Shown here piece by piece: positions 16,343-25,291 of a DNA stretch of 53,404 nucleotides. The stretch covers positions 1 through 53,404 of the forward strand of contig CAIWVW010000057.1 in NCBI GenBank assembly GCA_903916255.1, read 5' to 3'. The DNA comes from an uncultured Bacteroidota bacterium. GTDB lineage: Bacteria > Bacteroidota > Bacteroidia > JABEUT01. How positions within the stretch are numbered: position 1 is the stretch's first letter; each line of letters begins with the position of its first letter. The notes under the pieces were generated by a model. The model was not told the origin of the DNA, did no database searches, and saw nothing but the letters and a program-made list of their open reading frames with translations. The position numbers and the translations under genes are program-made.

Positions 16343-19162
16343 ATGCCAAGGGATAAAAGCATAAAATCGGTACTTATTATTGGAAGCGGCCCTATTATTA
16401 TCGGGCAAGCCTGTGAATTTGACTACGCTGGTTCGCAAGCATCAAGGTCATTGCGGGAAGAAGGGATAGAGGTTTCCCTTATCAATTCCAACCCGGCCAC
16501 TATCATGACCGACAAGGTTACTGCCGACCATATTTACCTGCTTCCGCTGAATGTAAACTCCATTATTAAAATATTAAACGAACGCAAAATTGATGCCGTT
16601 CTTCCCACCATGGGCGGACAGACCGCCCTTAACCTCTGCATAAAAGCAGATGAAATGGGGATTTGGAAAAAGCATGGCGTTCGTATTATCGGTGTTGATA
16701 TCCAAACGATTGAAATAACCGAGAACCGGGAGAAGTTCCGCAAGTGCATGTTGGATATAGGAGTGGCTTGTGCCCCATCTGCCATTGCAAATTCATTTTT
16801 AGAAGGAAAGGAAATCGCCCAAAAAATTGGGTTTCCCTTAGTAATTCGCCCTTCCTATACATTGGGTGGAACAGGCGCATCGTTCGTTCATAAAAAAGAT
16901 GAACTGGATGAAGCATTAAGCCGCGGTTTGCATGCTTCGCCTATCCACGAAGTGCTGATAGATAAAGCTATGCTCGGCTGGAAAGAATTTGAGTTGGAGT
17001 TGCTGCGCGATAGCAACAACAATGTAAATATCATCTGCTCTATCGAGAATTTTGACCCAATGGGCATCCATACGGGCGATTCTATTACAGTCGCTCCTGC
17101 GATGACGCTTTCCGATACCACCTACCAGAAGATGCGTACCATGGCTATCCGCATGATGCGCTCCATCGGTACTTTTGCCGGAGGTTGCAATGTGCAGTTT
17201 GCCGTTAGCCCCGATGAAAGGGAAGATATAATTGCCATTGAAATCAATCCGCGCGTGTCGCGTTCATCGGCACTCGCATCTAAAGCCACGGGCTACCCGA
17301 TTGCTAAAATAGCAGCCAAGCTGGCTATAGGCTACAATTTAGATGAATTAAAGAATCAGATTACGTTAAGCACTTCCGCATTTTTTGAGCCGACACTCGA
17401 TTATGTAATCGTAAAAATTCCACGCTGGAACTTCGATAAATTCAAAGGAGCAAAACGCGAATTGGGTTTGCAAATGAAATCGGTAGGCGAGGTGATGGCC
17501 ATTGGCCGCAGTTTTCAGGAAGCATTGCAGAAAGCCTGCCAATCGCTGGAAATAAAACGCAACGGATTAGGCGCTGACGGGAAAGAATTAAAAAAACAGG
17601 ACCAGATTATCCAGAGCCTTGAAAAACCAAGCTGGAACAGGCTTTTCCATGTGTATGACGCATTGAAATTAGGCATACCTGTTAAGACCGTTCATAAGCT
17701 TACGCAAATAGACCCTTGGTTTTTGAGGCAGATAGAAGAGCTGATTATTCTGGAAAGGGAAATAGAAAAACAAACCCTTCCAAGCATTACCCGTGAGTTG
17801 ATGATGGAAGCAAAACGCAAGGGTTATGCCGACAGGCAAATTGCGCATTTGCTCGGTTGTCTGGAAAGTGAAGTATTTAAAAAACGCTACGAGGAATTCG
17901 GGATTAAACGGGTTTATAAAATGGTGGATACCTGCGCCGCAGAGTTTGAAGCCAAGACCCCGTATTTCTATTCCACATTTGAAGAAGAAAATGAATCAAT
18001 CGTATCAGATAGGAAAAAAATAATTGTTCTTGGTTCAGGCCCAAACCGCATTGGGCAAGGCATTGAGTTCGATTATTCCTGCGTACATGGTGTGCTTGCC
18101 GCTAAAGAATGCGGCTACGAAACCATCATGATAAATTGCAATCCTGAAACTGTTTCCACTGATTTTAATGTGGCGGATAAACTCTATTTCGAGCCTGTTT
18201 TCTGGGAACATATTTATGAAATCATCCTGCATGAAAAGCCCGAAGGAGTTATTGTGCAATTAGGTGGACAAACTGCACTTAAGCTCGCTGAAAAACTCGA
18301 ACGCTACGGCATAAAAATCATCGGTACCGATTTTGAATCCTTGGATTTGGCAGAGGACAGGGGAAAATTTTCTGCGCTCTTGCGTGATAATGATATTCCA
18401 TATCCAAAATTTGGAGTGATTGAAACCGTTGACCAGGCAAGCGAGTTCACCAAAGATTTGGAGTTCCCTTTATTGGTGCGCCCTTCTTACGTGTTAGGCG
18501 GACAAAGCATGAAGATTGTAATTAACGAAGAAGAACTGGAACAGCACGTAATTGCCTTGCTGGAAGATATCCCAGGAAATAAAATATTGATTGACCACTT
18601 TTTAGAAAACGCCATAGAAGCCGAAGCCGATGCTATTTGCGATGGCAAAGATGTTTACATCATCGGTATTATGGAACATATAGAGCCTGCCGGAATCCAC
18701 TCCGGAGATTCCTATGCAGTACTTCCTCCCTTCGATTTGGATGAAAATGTAATTAAGCAAATCGAGGACCATACCCGCAAAATTGCTGTCGCGCTAAAGA
18801 CGGTGGGATTACTCAATATTCAGTTTGCAATAAAGAATGGCATCGTATATATTATTGAAGCCAACCCCCGTGCATCCCGCACCGTTCCTTTCATCTGCAA
18901 GGCCTACGATGAGCCGTATGTAAACTACGCCACCAAAATAATGCTGGGGGCTAAAAAGGTAAAAGACTTTAAATTCAACCCCCGCAAAAAGGGATATGCC
19001 ATAAAAGTTCCGGTATTTTCATTCGATAAATTCCCGGAAGTGAAAAAAGAATTAGGCCCTGAAATGAAATCAACGGGTGAGGCGATTTACTTTATTGATG
19101 ACCTCACCGATGAATATTTCCTCGATGTTTATGCCCAGAGGAATTTGTATTTGAGCAGGTAG
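16343..19162 (+). CDS. carB: Carbamoyl-phosphate synthase large subunit, short form
   Basis: A 939-residue protein with the two homologous synthetase halves of CarB. The first opens SVLIIGSGPIIIGQACEFDY and the second, near residue 560, IVLGSGPNRIGQGIEFDYSC; each has an ATP-grasp core (RPSYTLGGTG and RPSYVLGGQS; AIEINPRVSRSSALASKATG and IEANPRASRT). It makes carbamoyl phosphate from bicarbonate, ammonia (passed from the CarA glutaminase) and two ATP, for pyrimidines and arginine. It is about 130 residues shorter than the enterobacterial enzyme and ends right after the second synthetase half (QRNLYLSR), so the C-terminal MGS-like allosteric domain that binds ornithine, UMP and IMP is missing. 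The short form is, as I recall, usual in Bacteroidota. carA is not in this window. Confidence 0.95.
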   Translation: MPRDKSIKSVLIIGSGPIIIGQACEFDYAGSQASRSLREEGIEVSLINSNPATIMTDKVTADHIYLLPLNVNSIIKILNERKIDAVLPTMGGQTALNLCIKADEMGIWKKHGVRIIGVDIQTIEITENREKFRKCMLDIGVACAPSAIANSFLEGKEIAQKIGFPLVIRPSYTLGGTGASFVHKKDELDEALSRGLHASPIHEVLIDKAMLGWKEFELELLRDSNNNVNIICSIENFDPMGIHTGDSITVAPAMTLSDTTYQKMRTMAIRMMRSIGTFAGGCNVQFAVSPDEREDIIAIEINPRVSRSSALASKATGYPIAKIAAKLAIGYNLDELKNQITLSTSAFFEPTLDYVIVKIPRWNFDKFKGAKRELGLQMKSVGEVMAIGRSFQEALQKACQSLEIKRNGLGADGKELKKQDQIIQSLEKPSWNRLFHVYDALKLGIPVKTVHKLTQIDPWFLRQIEELIILEREIEKQTLPSITRELMMEAKRKGYADRQIAHLLGCLESEVFKKRYEEFGIKRVYKMVDTCAAEFEAKTPYFYSTFEEENESIVSDRKKIIVLGSGPNRIGQGIEFDYSCVHGVLAAKECGYETIMINCNPETVSTDFNVADKLYFEPVFWEHIYEIILHEKPEGVIVQLGGQTALKLAEKLERYGIKIIGTDFESLDLAEDRGKFSALLRDNDIPYPKFGVIETVDQASEFTKDLEFPLLVRPSYVLGGQSMKIVINEEELEQHVIALLEDIPGNKILIDHFLENAIEAEADAICDGKDVYIIGIMEHIEPAGIHSGDSYAVLPPFDLDENVIKQIEDHTRKIAVALKTVGLLNIQFAIKNGIVYIIEANPRASRTVPFICKAYDEPYVNYATKIMLGAKKVKDFKFNPRKKGYAIKVPVFSFDKFPEVKKELGPEMKSTGEAIYFIDDLTDEYFLDVYAQRNLYLSR

Positions 19163-19190
19163 AGAATATTTTATCTATCCAATAGAGTTG

Positions 19191-19481
19191 ATGAAAAAAT
19201 TACTCTTAATTCTTTCTTTACTTTACGGTTGTGCGACTGCAAATAAATTAAGTGAATTAAAATTTGATTGTAGTAAAAAAAATGAAATAGGAAGAATAAG
19301 TGATAGTTTAATGATTAGAGGGGGGTACAAGCTTGAATTACTAAATAGGAGGATTAAGGAGAATCAGGATAGTATTATAGTTCAATACTTGCTTAAGGAC
19401 AGTCTTTCAACAGGCGGAGGAGCGGAAATAAGAATCTCAAAAAAAGATTGCAAAATAATGCTGATGATACGATACCAGTAA
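19191..19481 (+). CDS. Small putative lipoprotein
   Basis: A 96-residue protein beginning MKKLLLILSLLYGCAT: a lipoprotein signal with lipobox LLYGC, cysteine near residue 14. The mature part is about 80 residues, polar and lysine-rich, with SIIVQYLLKDSLSTGGGAEI and KKDCKIMLMIRY suggesting two or three beta strands. I do not recognise a family. It follows carB by 28 bp on the same strand; the ATG at 19191 is preferred to the TTG one codon earlier because it starts the canonical MKK. The gene is AT-richer than carB and functionally unrelated, so the shared direction may be coincidental. Confidence 0.55.
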   Translation: MKKLLLILSLLYGCATANKLSELKFDCSKKNEIGRISDSLMIRGGYKLELLNRRIKENQDSIIVQYLLKDSLSTGGGAEIRISKKDCKIMLMIRYQ

Positions 19482-19522
19482 ATAAAAAAACTTACATAAG
19501 TAACTAAAATATAGTTAGTCAC

Positions 19523-21184
19523 TTATTCCTTCACCACCTTACTCGAATAAACCCTACCTTTTTCATCCGTCACTACTACAAGATATATCCCATTTGGAAG
19601 GTTTTGCAATCCACCCAAATTAATAAGTGTGTTTCCTCCTCCGGCTACTTTCCAATCTTTTTGAGTCACCGTTTGTCCCAATGTATTATACATTTTCACA
19701 CTCACATTTTGAATGATGGAAGAGAAAAATGAAATAGTTATATTATCTGTGAACGGGTTTGGGTAAATGCTATTAAGATTGGTTATAATTTTATTTTCAA
19801 CCAATCCTCCGGCGATAGTTTTAGCAAGGCAAAAATTTGGAATACCATAGCCCAATAATGAATCCGGATGGGTATACTGGCTTGCGCTTTGTCTAACAGC
19901 TTGCATTATTTGCACGCAATTAGCATTGGAATCTGCTTGCCATAAGGAAGCGCAGGCGCCTGCAATTTGCGGCGTGGCAAAAGAAGTCCCGCTGCCAAAT
20001 GTAATTCCTCCGCCCGGAGATGCCAACGCTGTATTTTCACCTTGGGCAACTACATCCGGTTTTACCCTATGGTCGGATGTGGGCCCTGTGGAACTGAAGG
20101 GTGCGTAATTACCTGAACCATCCACGGCGCCAACTGTGAGAATGCTATCAGCATCACCAGGAGAAGTGATATATTGCCACCCGCCTCCGCCTTCATTCCC
20201 GGCGGCCACGCATACTATCAATCCTTTCTCCACGGCAATGGTAGCAGCAATGCTGGCGACTGCCACTTTGCCATTCATATCGGCATAGGTATAACTGGTG
20301 CCCGGGTCGCTGGTGAAAATGGAATATCCGAGCGAAGAAGTAATAACATCCGCGCCTGCGCTGTCGGCATATTCGGCAGCAGATGCCCAGTTGTCATCTT
20401 CAATTTCAAATTCGGAATTTATATCTTCCGTGCGCAGCAAATAATAGTCTGCATCCATGGCATCGCCCAGCATTTGCCCGGGAATATTTCCTGCCATGCA
20501 CGATAAAACCATTTGCCCATGGTTATCTACATTATTGGTGTCGTCATAAGTATTGGGGTCTTCCCAAACAAAATCCCATGTGCCTAATATTCCGGAGCGG
20601 TTGTATAAACTATCGAAAGCAGGAAGCGTGTTGGCCACTCCAAATCGTGCATCTATTTGTGCAATGCGCTTGCCTTTTCCACGGTACCCCATATTGTTCA
20701 GGCAATCTACTCCAATCATGTGGCTCTGATTATAGGATGCCGCATAATTAAAAGTATCTACTGCATAGGGGCTGTAATCTTGTGTGGTTTCTATAAAATG
20801 CTTTTTAACGGGAGCGTGCGGCTTGATGCTAAGAACAAATGTGGAATGTTTCACAAAGGGCAATGCCCGTATAGCTGCCAGATGGCTGGTATCTGTAGTA
20901 TTAATACTGATTGCATTGAACCAACCCGAACGGTTTAATAAATGAACTCCTTTAGAAAGCACGCTGTCGACATATGCAGGGTTGGGCGGTAAATCATTAT
21001 ATTGAACAGGAATACTGTACTTAGCACGCCTTTGAATAGCCCTTGCCGAAAGGAAAGCGGTAGGATTACTTATGGAGTAGGGGCTGTTATTTTTATCGGT
21101 AAATTCTATCCAGTATTTATATGTTTGAGAAAAAATGTCTCCGTGGATAAGGAAGGCGGCAATAAGTACGAGTAGTTTTTTCAT
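19523..21184 (-). CDS. Secreted subtilisin-family serine peptidase (S8) with T9SS type A sorting domain
   Basis: A 553-residue protein starting at the ATG at 21184 (MKKLLVLIAAFLIHGDIFSQ, signal peptide); an upstream in-frame start would add 17 residues that break the signal. A prodomain-like region spans about 20-150. The catalytic residues are visible as Asp178 (RIAQIDARFG), His222 (DNHGQMVLSCMAG) and Ser401 (GSGTSFATPQIAGA), with oxyanion Asn330 (VAAGNEG). The His motif is NHGQMV rather than the usual HGTHVAG. The C-terminal 80 residues (SIYPNPFTDNITISF, LPNGIYLVVVTDEKGRVYSS, VVKE) are a typical type IX secretion sorting domain, so the enzyme is exported by T9SS and probably cell-surface attached or released. 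It degrades extracellular protein; the specific substrate is unknown. Confidence 0.9.
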   Translation of the reverse strand: MKKLLVLIAAFLIHGDIFSQTYKYWIEFTDKNNSPYSISNPTAFLSARAIQRRAKYSIPVQYNDLPPNPAYVDSVLSKGVHLLNRSGWFNAISINTTDTSHLAAIRALPFVKHSTFVLSIKPHAPVKKHFIETTQDYSPYAVDTFNYAASYNQSHMIGVDCLNNMGYRGKGKRIAQIDARFGVANTLPAFDSLYNRSGILGTWDFVWEDPNTYDDTNNVDNHGQMVLSCMAGNIPGQMLGDAMDADYYLLRTEDINSEFEIEDDNWASAAEYADSAGADVITSSLGYSIFTSDPGTSYTYADMNGKVAVASIAATIAVEKGLIVCVAAGNEGGGGWQYITSPGDADSILTVGAVDGSGNYAPFSSTGPTSDHRVKPDVVAQGENTALASPGGGITFGSGTSFATPQIAGACASLWQADSNANCVQIMQAVRQSASQYTHPDSLLGYGIPNFCLAKTIAGGLVENKIITNLNSIYPNPFTDNITISFFSSIIQNVSVKMYNTLGQTVTQKDWKVAGGGNTLINLGGLQNLPNGIYLVVVTDEKGRVYSSKVVKE

Positions 21185-21257
21185 GTAGTTGTTTCTTTTG
21201 CAAACATAGGAAAATAAGAAGATTCGGACGTGCATTTGCCTGCATAATTAGCAGCGA

Positions 21258-21280
21258 GATTCCTCACTTCGTTCGGAATG
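21258..21280. repeat. 23-bp inverted repeat, left copy
   Basis: The motif begins GATTCCTCACTTCGTTCGGA and ends ATG. Its exact reverse complement lies at 21358-21380. The two copies flank a strong terminator. Elements of this general look (TTCCTC...GAACGAAG) are familiar to me as intergenic repeats in many bacterial genomes, but I could not count copies. Confidence 0.8.
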
Positions 21281-21302
21281 ACAATTTTCAACAGGGTAAT
21301 AG

Positions 21303-21338
21303 AAAAGAGGGGATGCGCAAAGCGCACCCCCTCTTTTT
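21303..21338. terminator. Strong hairpin terminator between the subtilase and CHU_C genes
   Basis: A stem with left arm AAAAGAGGGGATGCGC and right arm GCGCACCCCCTCTTTT, one A-C mismatch and an AAA loop, followed by T on the plus strand and A4 on the other side, so it could work in both directions. It lies downstream of the CHU_C gene (minus strand) and upstream of the subtilase. Confidence 0.8.
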
Positions 21339-21357
21339 GCTAAAATCCTTGATACTG

Positions 21358-21380
21358 CATTCCGAACGAAGTGAGGAATC
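21358..21380. repeat. 23-bp inverted repeat, right copy
   Basis: Exact reverse complement of 21258-21280, starting CATTCCGAACGAAGTGAGGA. It ends 9 bp before the CHU_C protein's stop codon. Confidence 0.8.
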
Positions 21381-21388
21381 TATGCGGA

Positions 21389-24300
21389 TTACTTAATCAG
21401 GTTAACGCTACCTGTGTAGGAGTGTTCTATATTTTTATTGTCGGTAACTTTAATCATGTAAACATAGGTGTCTTCCTGGCAAACAGAGCCACCCGCTTTG
21501 GCCGTGCCATCCCAACCAATGTTAATATTGGTAGAGTGGAACAGTTGCATTCCCCAACGGTCGAAAATATACATTTCGAATGTTTTAATGTCATTGCCTT
21601 TTGCCATAAACACTTCATTTTTGTTATCTGCGTTCGGTGTAAATGCGCTTGGAATATATAAGGCAAAAATCGGGTCGATTACCACGCAATTGGTTATGGA
21701 ATCGATACAGCCATATAAGTTGGTTACCGTTTCGGTTGCGCAGTATGTTCCGGTATCCCAATAGGTATAGGTAGGATTTTGCAAATAACTTAATGTGTCA
21801 TTTCCCGGTACGCCAAACTTCCACGACCAGAATACGATTCCATAAGCATCTGTAGTTTGGTCGGTGAACTGGATGGTTGGCTGCAACATGGTGGTTGGCT
21901 GCGGAGTTGCCGTAAAGCTTGGATTAGGGTTGCTGTAAACCGTAATCAAATTAACTTTACTGAGACTTGCACTGCATCCGCTATTAGATGTAACAGTTAG
22001 GCCGACAGAATATATGCCTGATTTCTGATAACAATAAATAGGCGTATGCACCAGTTGCGTATCGCCATTTCCGAACGACCATGCCCATTGGGTAATGCTG
22101 CCCGAATTAACTGTACTCAAATCTCGGAATGAAACGCACAATGGCGCGCAACCCTGAGAAGGAATAACAGAAAAATTAGGGGTAGGGGTAGGCATAATAA
22201 ACACAGTTACATTTGCCGAAACGGTACCGCAGGCATTGGTAGCCGAAACAGTATATATTGTTGTGCTGGCAGGAGCAACGGTAATATTTTGTGTAGTAGC
22301 GCCACCGGGCGACCATACATATGTAATTCCGCCTCCGCTTGCCGAAGCGGAAAGGGTTACTGTTTTGCCACCGCAAATGCTGTCATTCTGGCTAACTGTA
22401 ACGGCAGGCCCATCGGAAACATAAACAGTATAAGTAGCTGTACCGGTACAACCTTGTGCATCTTTTCCAATAACAGTATAAGTAGTTGTTACAGTGGGAG
22501 TAACTGAAAGGCTGGCATTAGTAGAAGCTGTCGGAGCCCATGAGTAGGTTACAAGGCCTGCTCCTGATGCTGTTAATGTTACCGAATTTCCGGTGCACAT
22601 AGAATCAGTTGGTGCGGTAATTGAAACGGTTGGTGCGGTAATCACAACCACCGAAACAGTTGTGCTGTTGGAACAACCATTAACATCTGTAACGGTTACT
22701 GAATAGGTAATTGTAGCTGCCGGGGTTACGTTCGCTGTGCTGTTCGTTGCTGCATTGCTCCATAAATAATTGTAAGGTGCTGTGCCGCCTGTTACGGTTG
22801 CCGTGAGGGTTGAAGAGCTACCCGCACAAATGGTATCAGGAGCAGAGGTTGCAACAACGGTAGGTAACGTAGCGCCTGTAACAGTTATGCAAAGTGAATC
22901 GAAGCAGCCTGAATGGTCGCGGATACCCACACAATAGCTGCCTGCACCCACCGGGCCGGTGCTGGATGCAGTGGAGCCATTGCTCCAGTCATATGTGTAA
23001 GGAGGTGCGCCACCTGTAAGGGTAACACCTGCACTTCCCGGGGTAGCGCAAGTTGCATTGGTGGAGTCACGGGTAACGGTGTATCCGCCTGATTGGCTGC
23101 TTATAGTTAATGTGTCCTTATATGTTAATCCGCACTCTATAGTAACAGCAACAGTATCTACGCCCGAGCATAAGTGGGAAGCAGTGCGTGTGGTTTCGCC
23201 ATCACTCCACAAATAGGTGACATTTAAGGTGTCAAGCAATCCGCAAGGCATGGCAGATGCTGTAGCCGAACCACTGCAAAGGGCACAGGTTGTAGGTACT
23301 TTTGTAATAACAATAGGTACTGTAGCCGGCGGGCCAAGGCTGATAGAAGACACAAAGTTTTGTCCGCAGGCATAAACCACCTGGCTGGTATAAGCCCCTA
23401 CTGCAACATCATAAACTACACCCGGTAGGGTTGGAAGTGTGGAGGATAATGTGAAAGTACCTCCGTCGTAAACCTGGATGTCATTATTAACACCTACATA
23501 AATATTATCGCATAAATCTACATCAATGCCGCCCCATTGATACAGCGTACTCGATAGCGACTTGACGGCGTTTACAGCTCCGGTATTTCTATTAACTTGT
23601 TTGAGTGTGTCACCATTGTAGGAATAAATCCATTGCCTTCCGCAAACTAATCCATTCATGGCATTAAATACCAGATTCGGGTCGTAGAAAATACTGCCAA
23701 TTTCATGGAAAGCAAAACCATCAGGCACATCCCAGGCCGAAGGAGCAAGCGCAGGAATAGGTGATTTAATCATGTAATTATTCTGTACGGTTGTATATAA
23801 TAGCGACTGTGTGGTTGCAGTGAGCGCATAACCTCCGAACGGGTCTACCGCAACAAGGGCCATATCATGATATCCGGTTGTAAGGCTCGGGCCGACAATA
23901 TTCACAGGTGTAATGCCCACCATATTTGTATCGAGCATGGCGGCCTGTGTAGGGCAACATGTTCCATTTCCAAAGGCAACAAAACCCGGAGGGCAAATAC
24001 TGGATGCTACTCTCCACATTTCATTAAATGAACTGGTAGATTGGGTCATGGTTGTTATAAGTGAACCGTTGGCACCCACTTTTTGAACACGCGCTCCTCC
24101 GGATATATTCCATCCTTCTACAAGATAGTTTTCAAGCGAATGTTTATCCACTGCAAAGTCTCCGTAAAAGTTAGTAGATGAATTCATAACTGTAGCATTG
24201 TATACCCACAGTATGGCTCCGGCAGGACTCATTTTAATTAACTGCAAAGGATAAGTTGTTTGGTCTCCTCCTCCGTAGCAATATACGTTGCCCAGGTTGT

Positions 24301-25171
24301 CATAATCCAAATCATAAGCGTAATCATATCCGCTGGTATTGGTAAAGTTTGGGTTAGTGGTCCATGTAATGGTAGGGTCGATAACCAAAGTTTTGGTAGC
24401 ATCTAAATTGGTTGCTGCAAATGATTCATCCGGATTATTAGCATGCGATGAAACGCTTACCGGGGCATGGTTTTCCATATAATAAGCCTTGGGAGCGCTT
24501 TCCTTCAAGGTGCCAATTTCATTACTTATCACTATATTCCCATTTGCATCTACATGCATGCCGTTTGATTTGGAGTATTGCAGTTTAACCAGACTTAAAT
24601 CAGCGCCCGGATGGGCAACGATAGTGTATTCCATATTGTTGCTTCCTTCAGCAAACGAGTACACCACATCTATTCCCGGATAAAGGTTATGATAGGTTAT
24701 TTTCTTGTAAACATTGGCATAATAGGTATCGTAGTACCCTTTTGAATAAGTATAGTAATACGAAAGTTTGTCTTCCTGGCTGGCATCAACGGTAACATTC
24801 GCATTGGCTCCTTCCCATGTGGATGTTAAATAATAATACGATTTTTTAGGAGCCCCGTTTTGGTCAGGGTCTTTGCCGCCATCAAAGTCAAGTTTTTCGA
24901 TTTCTCCATGCTTGTATATAATGCCTTTAGATGTAAAAAATGCACCAACAGAGCCTAATTTGGCTTCAAAATAAATTTTTATTCCCGGGAAAGCGGTATC
25001 AAACTGGCCTGTATTTTCAACAAAAATGGCATGTTCAAAAGGGTCAACCGACCATTGAATTTTTCCTGCCTGCGGAACCTGAGGTTGTGTGGACCCTTTG
25101 GTTCCGGTTTGGGCAAAGGCACTTGCAAAACATAAAAAAACAAAGAAACTGGGAAGTAATAATTTTTTCAT
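21389..25171 (-). CDS. Gliding-motility-type secreted protein with SprB/PKD-like repeats and T9SS type B (CHU_C) domain
   Basis: A 1260-residue protein. Residues 1-20 are a signal peptide (ending ASAFAQ). Residues about 40-260 form the DUF7948-type N-terminal domain (HAIFVENTGQFDTAFPGIKI). A middle region with YDLDYDNLGNVYCYGGG and similar segments suggests beta-propeller-like blades. From about 680 follow SprB/Ig-like repeats (GGAPPYTYDWSNGSTAS; GGTAPYNYLWSN; YSWAPTASTNASLSV) and PKD-like units (PLCVSFRDLSTVN, WAWSFGNGD). The last 90 residues (IPSAFTPNADNKNEVF, FDRWGMQLF, YTGSVNLIK) are the CHU_C/gliding-motility C-terminal domain, a type B sorting signal. Such proteins are exported by T9SS, and the best-known relative, SprB, is the mobile surface adhesin. 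The T9SS machinery itself is not in this window; the adhesion role is inferred. Confidence 0.9.
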   Translation of the reverse strand: MKKLLLPSFFVFLCFASAFAQTGTKGSTQPQVPQAGKIQWSVDPFEHAIFVENTGQFDTAFPGIKIYFEAKLGSVGAFFTSKGIIYKHGEIEKLDFDGGKDPDQNGAPKKSYYYLTSTWEGANANVTVDASQEDKLSYYYTYSKGYYDTYYANVYKKITYHNLYPGIDVVYSFAEGSNNMEYTIVAHPGADLSLVKLQYSKSNGMHVDANGNIVISNEIGTLKESAPKAYYMENHAPVSVSSHANNPDESFAATNLDATKTLVIDPTITWTTNPNFTNTSGYDYAYDLDYDNLGNVYCYGGGDQTTYPLQLIKMSPAGAILWVYNATVMNSSTNFYGDFAVDKHSLENYLVEGWNISGGARVQKVGANGSLITTMTQSTSSFNEMWRVASSICPPGFVAFGNGTCCPTQAAMLDTNMVGITPVNIVGPSLTTGYHDMALVAVDPFGGYALTATTQSLLYTTVQNNYMIKSPIPALAPSAWDVPDGFAFHEIGSIFYDPNLVFNAMNGLVCGRQWIYSYNGDTLKQVNRNTGAVNAVKSLSSTLYQWGGIDVDLCDNIYVGVNNDIQVYDGGTFTLSSTLPTLPGVVYDVAVGAYTSQVVYACGQNFVSSISLGPPATVPIVITKVPTTCALCSGSATASAMPCGLLDTLNVTYLWSDGETTRTASHLCSGVDTVAVTIECGLTYKDTLTISSQSGGYTVTRDSTNATCATPGSAGVTLTGGAPPYTYDWSNGSTASSTGPVGAGSYCVGIRDHSGCFDSLCITVTGATLPTVVATSAPDTICAGSSSTLTATVTGGTAPYNYLWSNAATNSTANVTPAATITYSVTVTDVNGCSNSTTVSVVVITAPTVSITAPTDSMCTGNSVTLTASGAGLVTYSWAPTASTNASLSVTPTVTTTYTVIGKDAQGCTGTATYTVYVSDGPAVTVSQNDSICGGKTVTLSASASGGGITYVWSPGGATTQNITVAPASTTIYTVSATNACGTVSANVTVFIMPTPTPNFSVIPSQGCAPLCVSFRDLSTVNSGSITQWAWSFGNGDTQLVHTPIYCYQKSGIYSVGLTVTSNSGCSASLSKVNLITVYSNPNPSFTATPQPTTMLQPTIQFTDQTTDAYGIVFWSWKFGVPGNDTLSYLQNPTYTYWDTGTYCATETVTNLYGCIDSITNCVVIDPIFALYIPSAFTPNADNKNEVFMAKGNDIKTFEMYIFDRWGMQLFHSTNINIGWDGTAKAGGSVCQEDTYVYMIKVTDNKNIEHSYTGSVNLIK

Positions 25172-25291
25172 CGTGTGGTATTTATATCAAGACAGATAAC
25201 GCTAAGGTATGCTAACTTATTGCTTAACCCCTCATGTGGGAGAAAGTAAAGCGTCGCAATTTAGGAAGAATAATCGTACTTAACGAAGGAA

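Noticed and set aside
19482-19522. AT-rich inverted repeat AAGTAACTA/TAGTTAGTCACTT as a terminator
   Set aside because: The stem is imperfect and AT-rich, without a GC core; it may still work for the convergent genes but is too weak to call.
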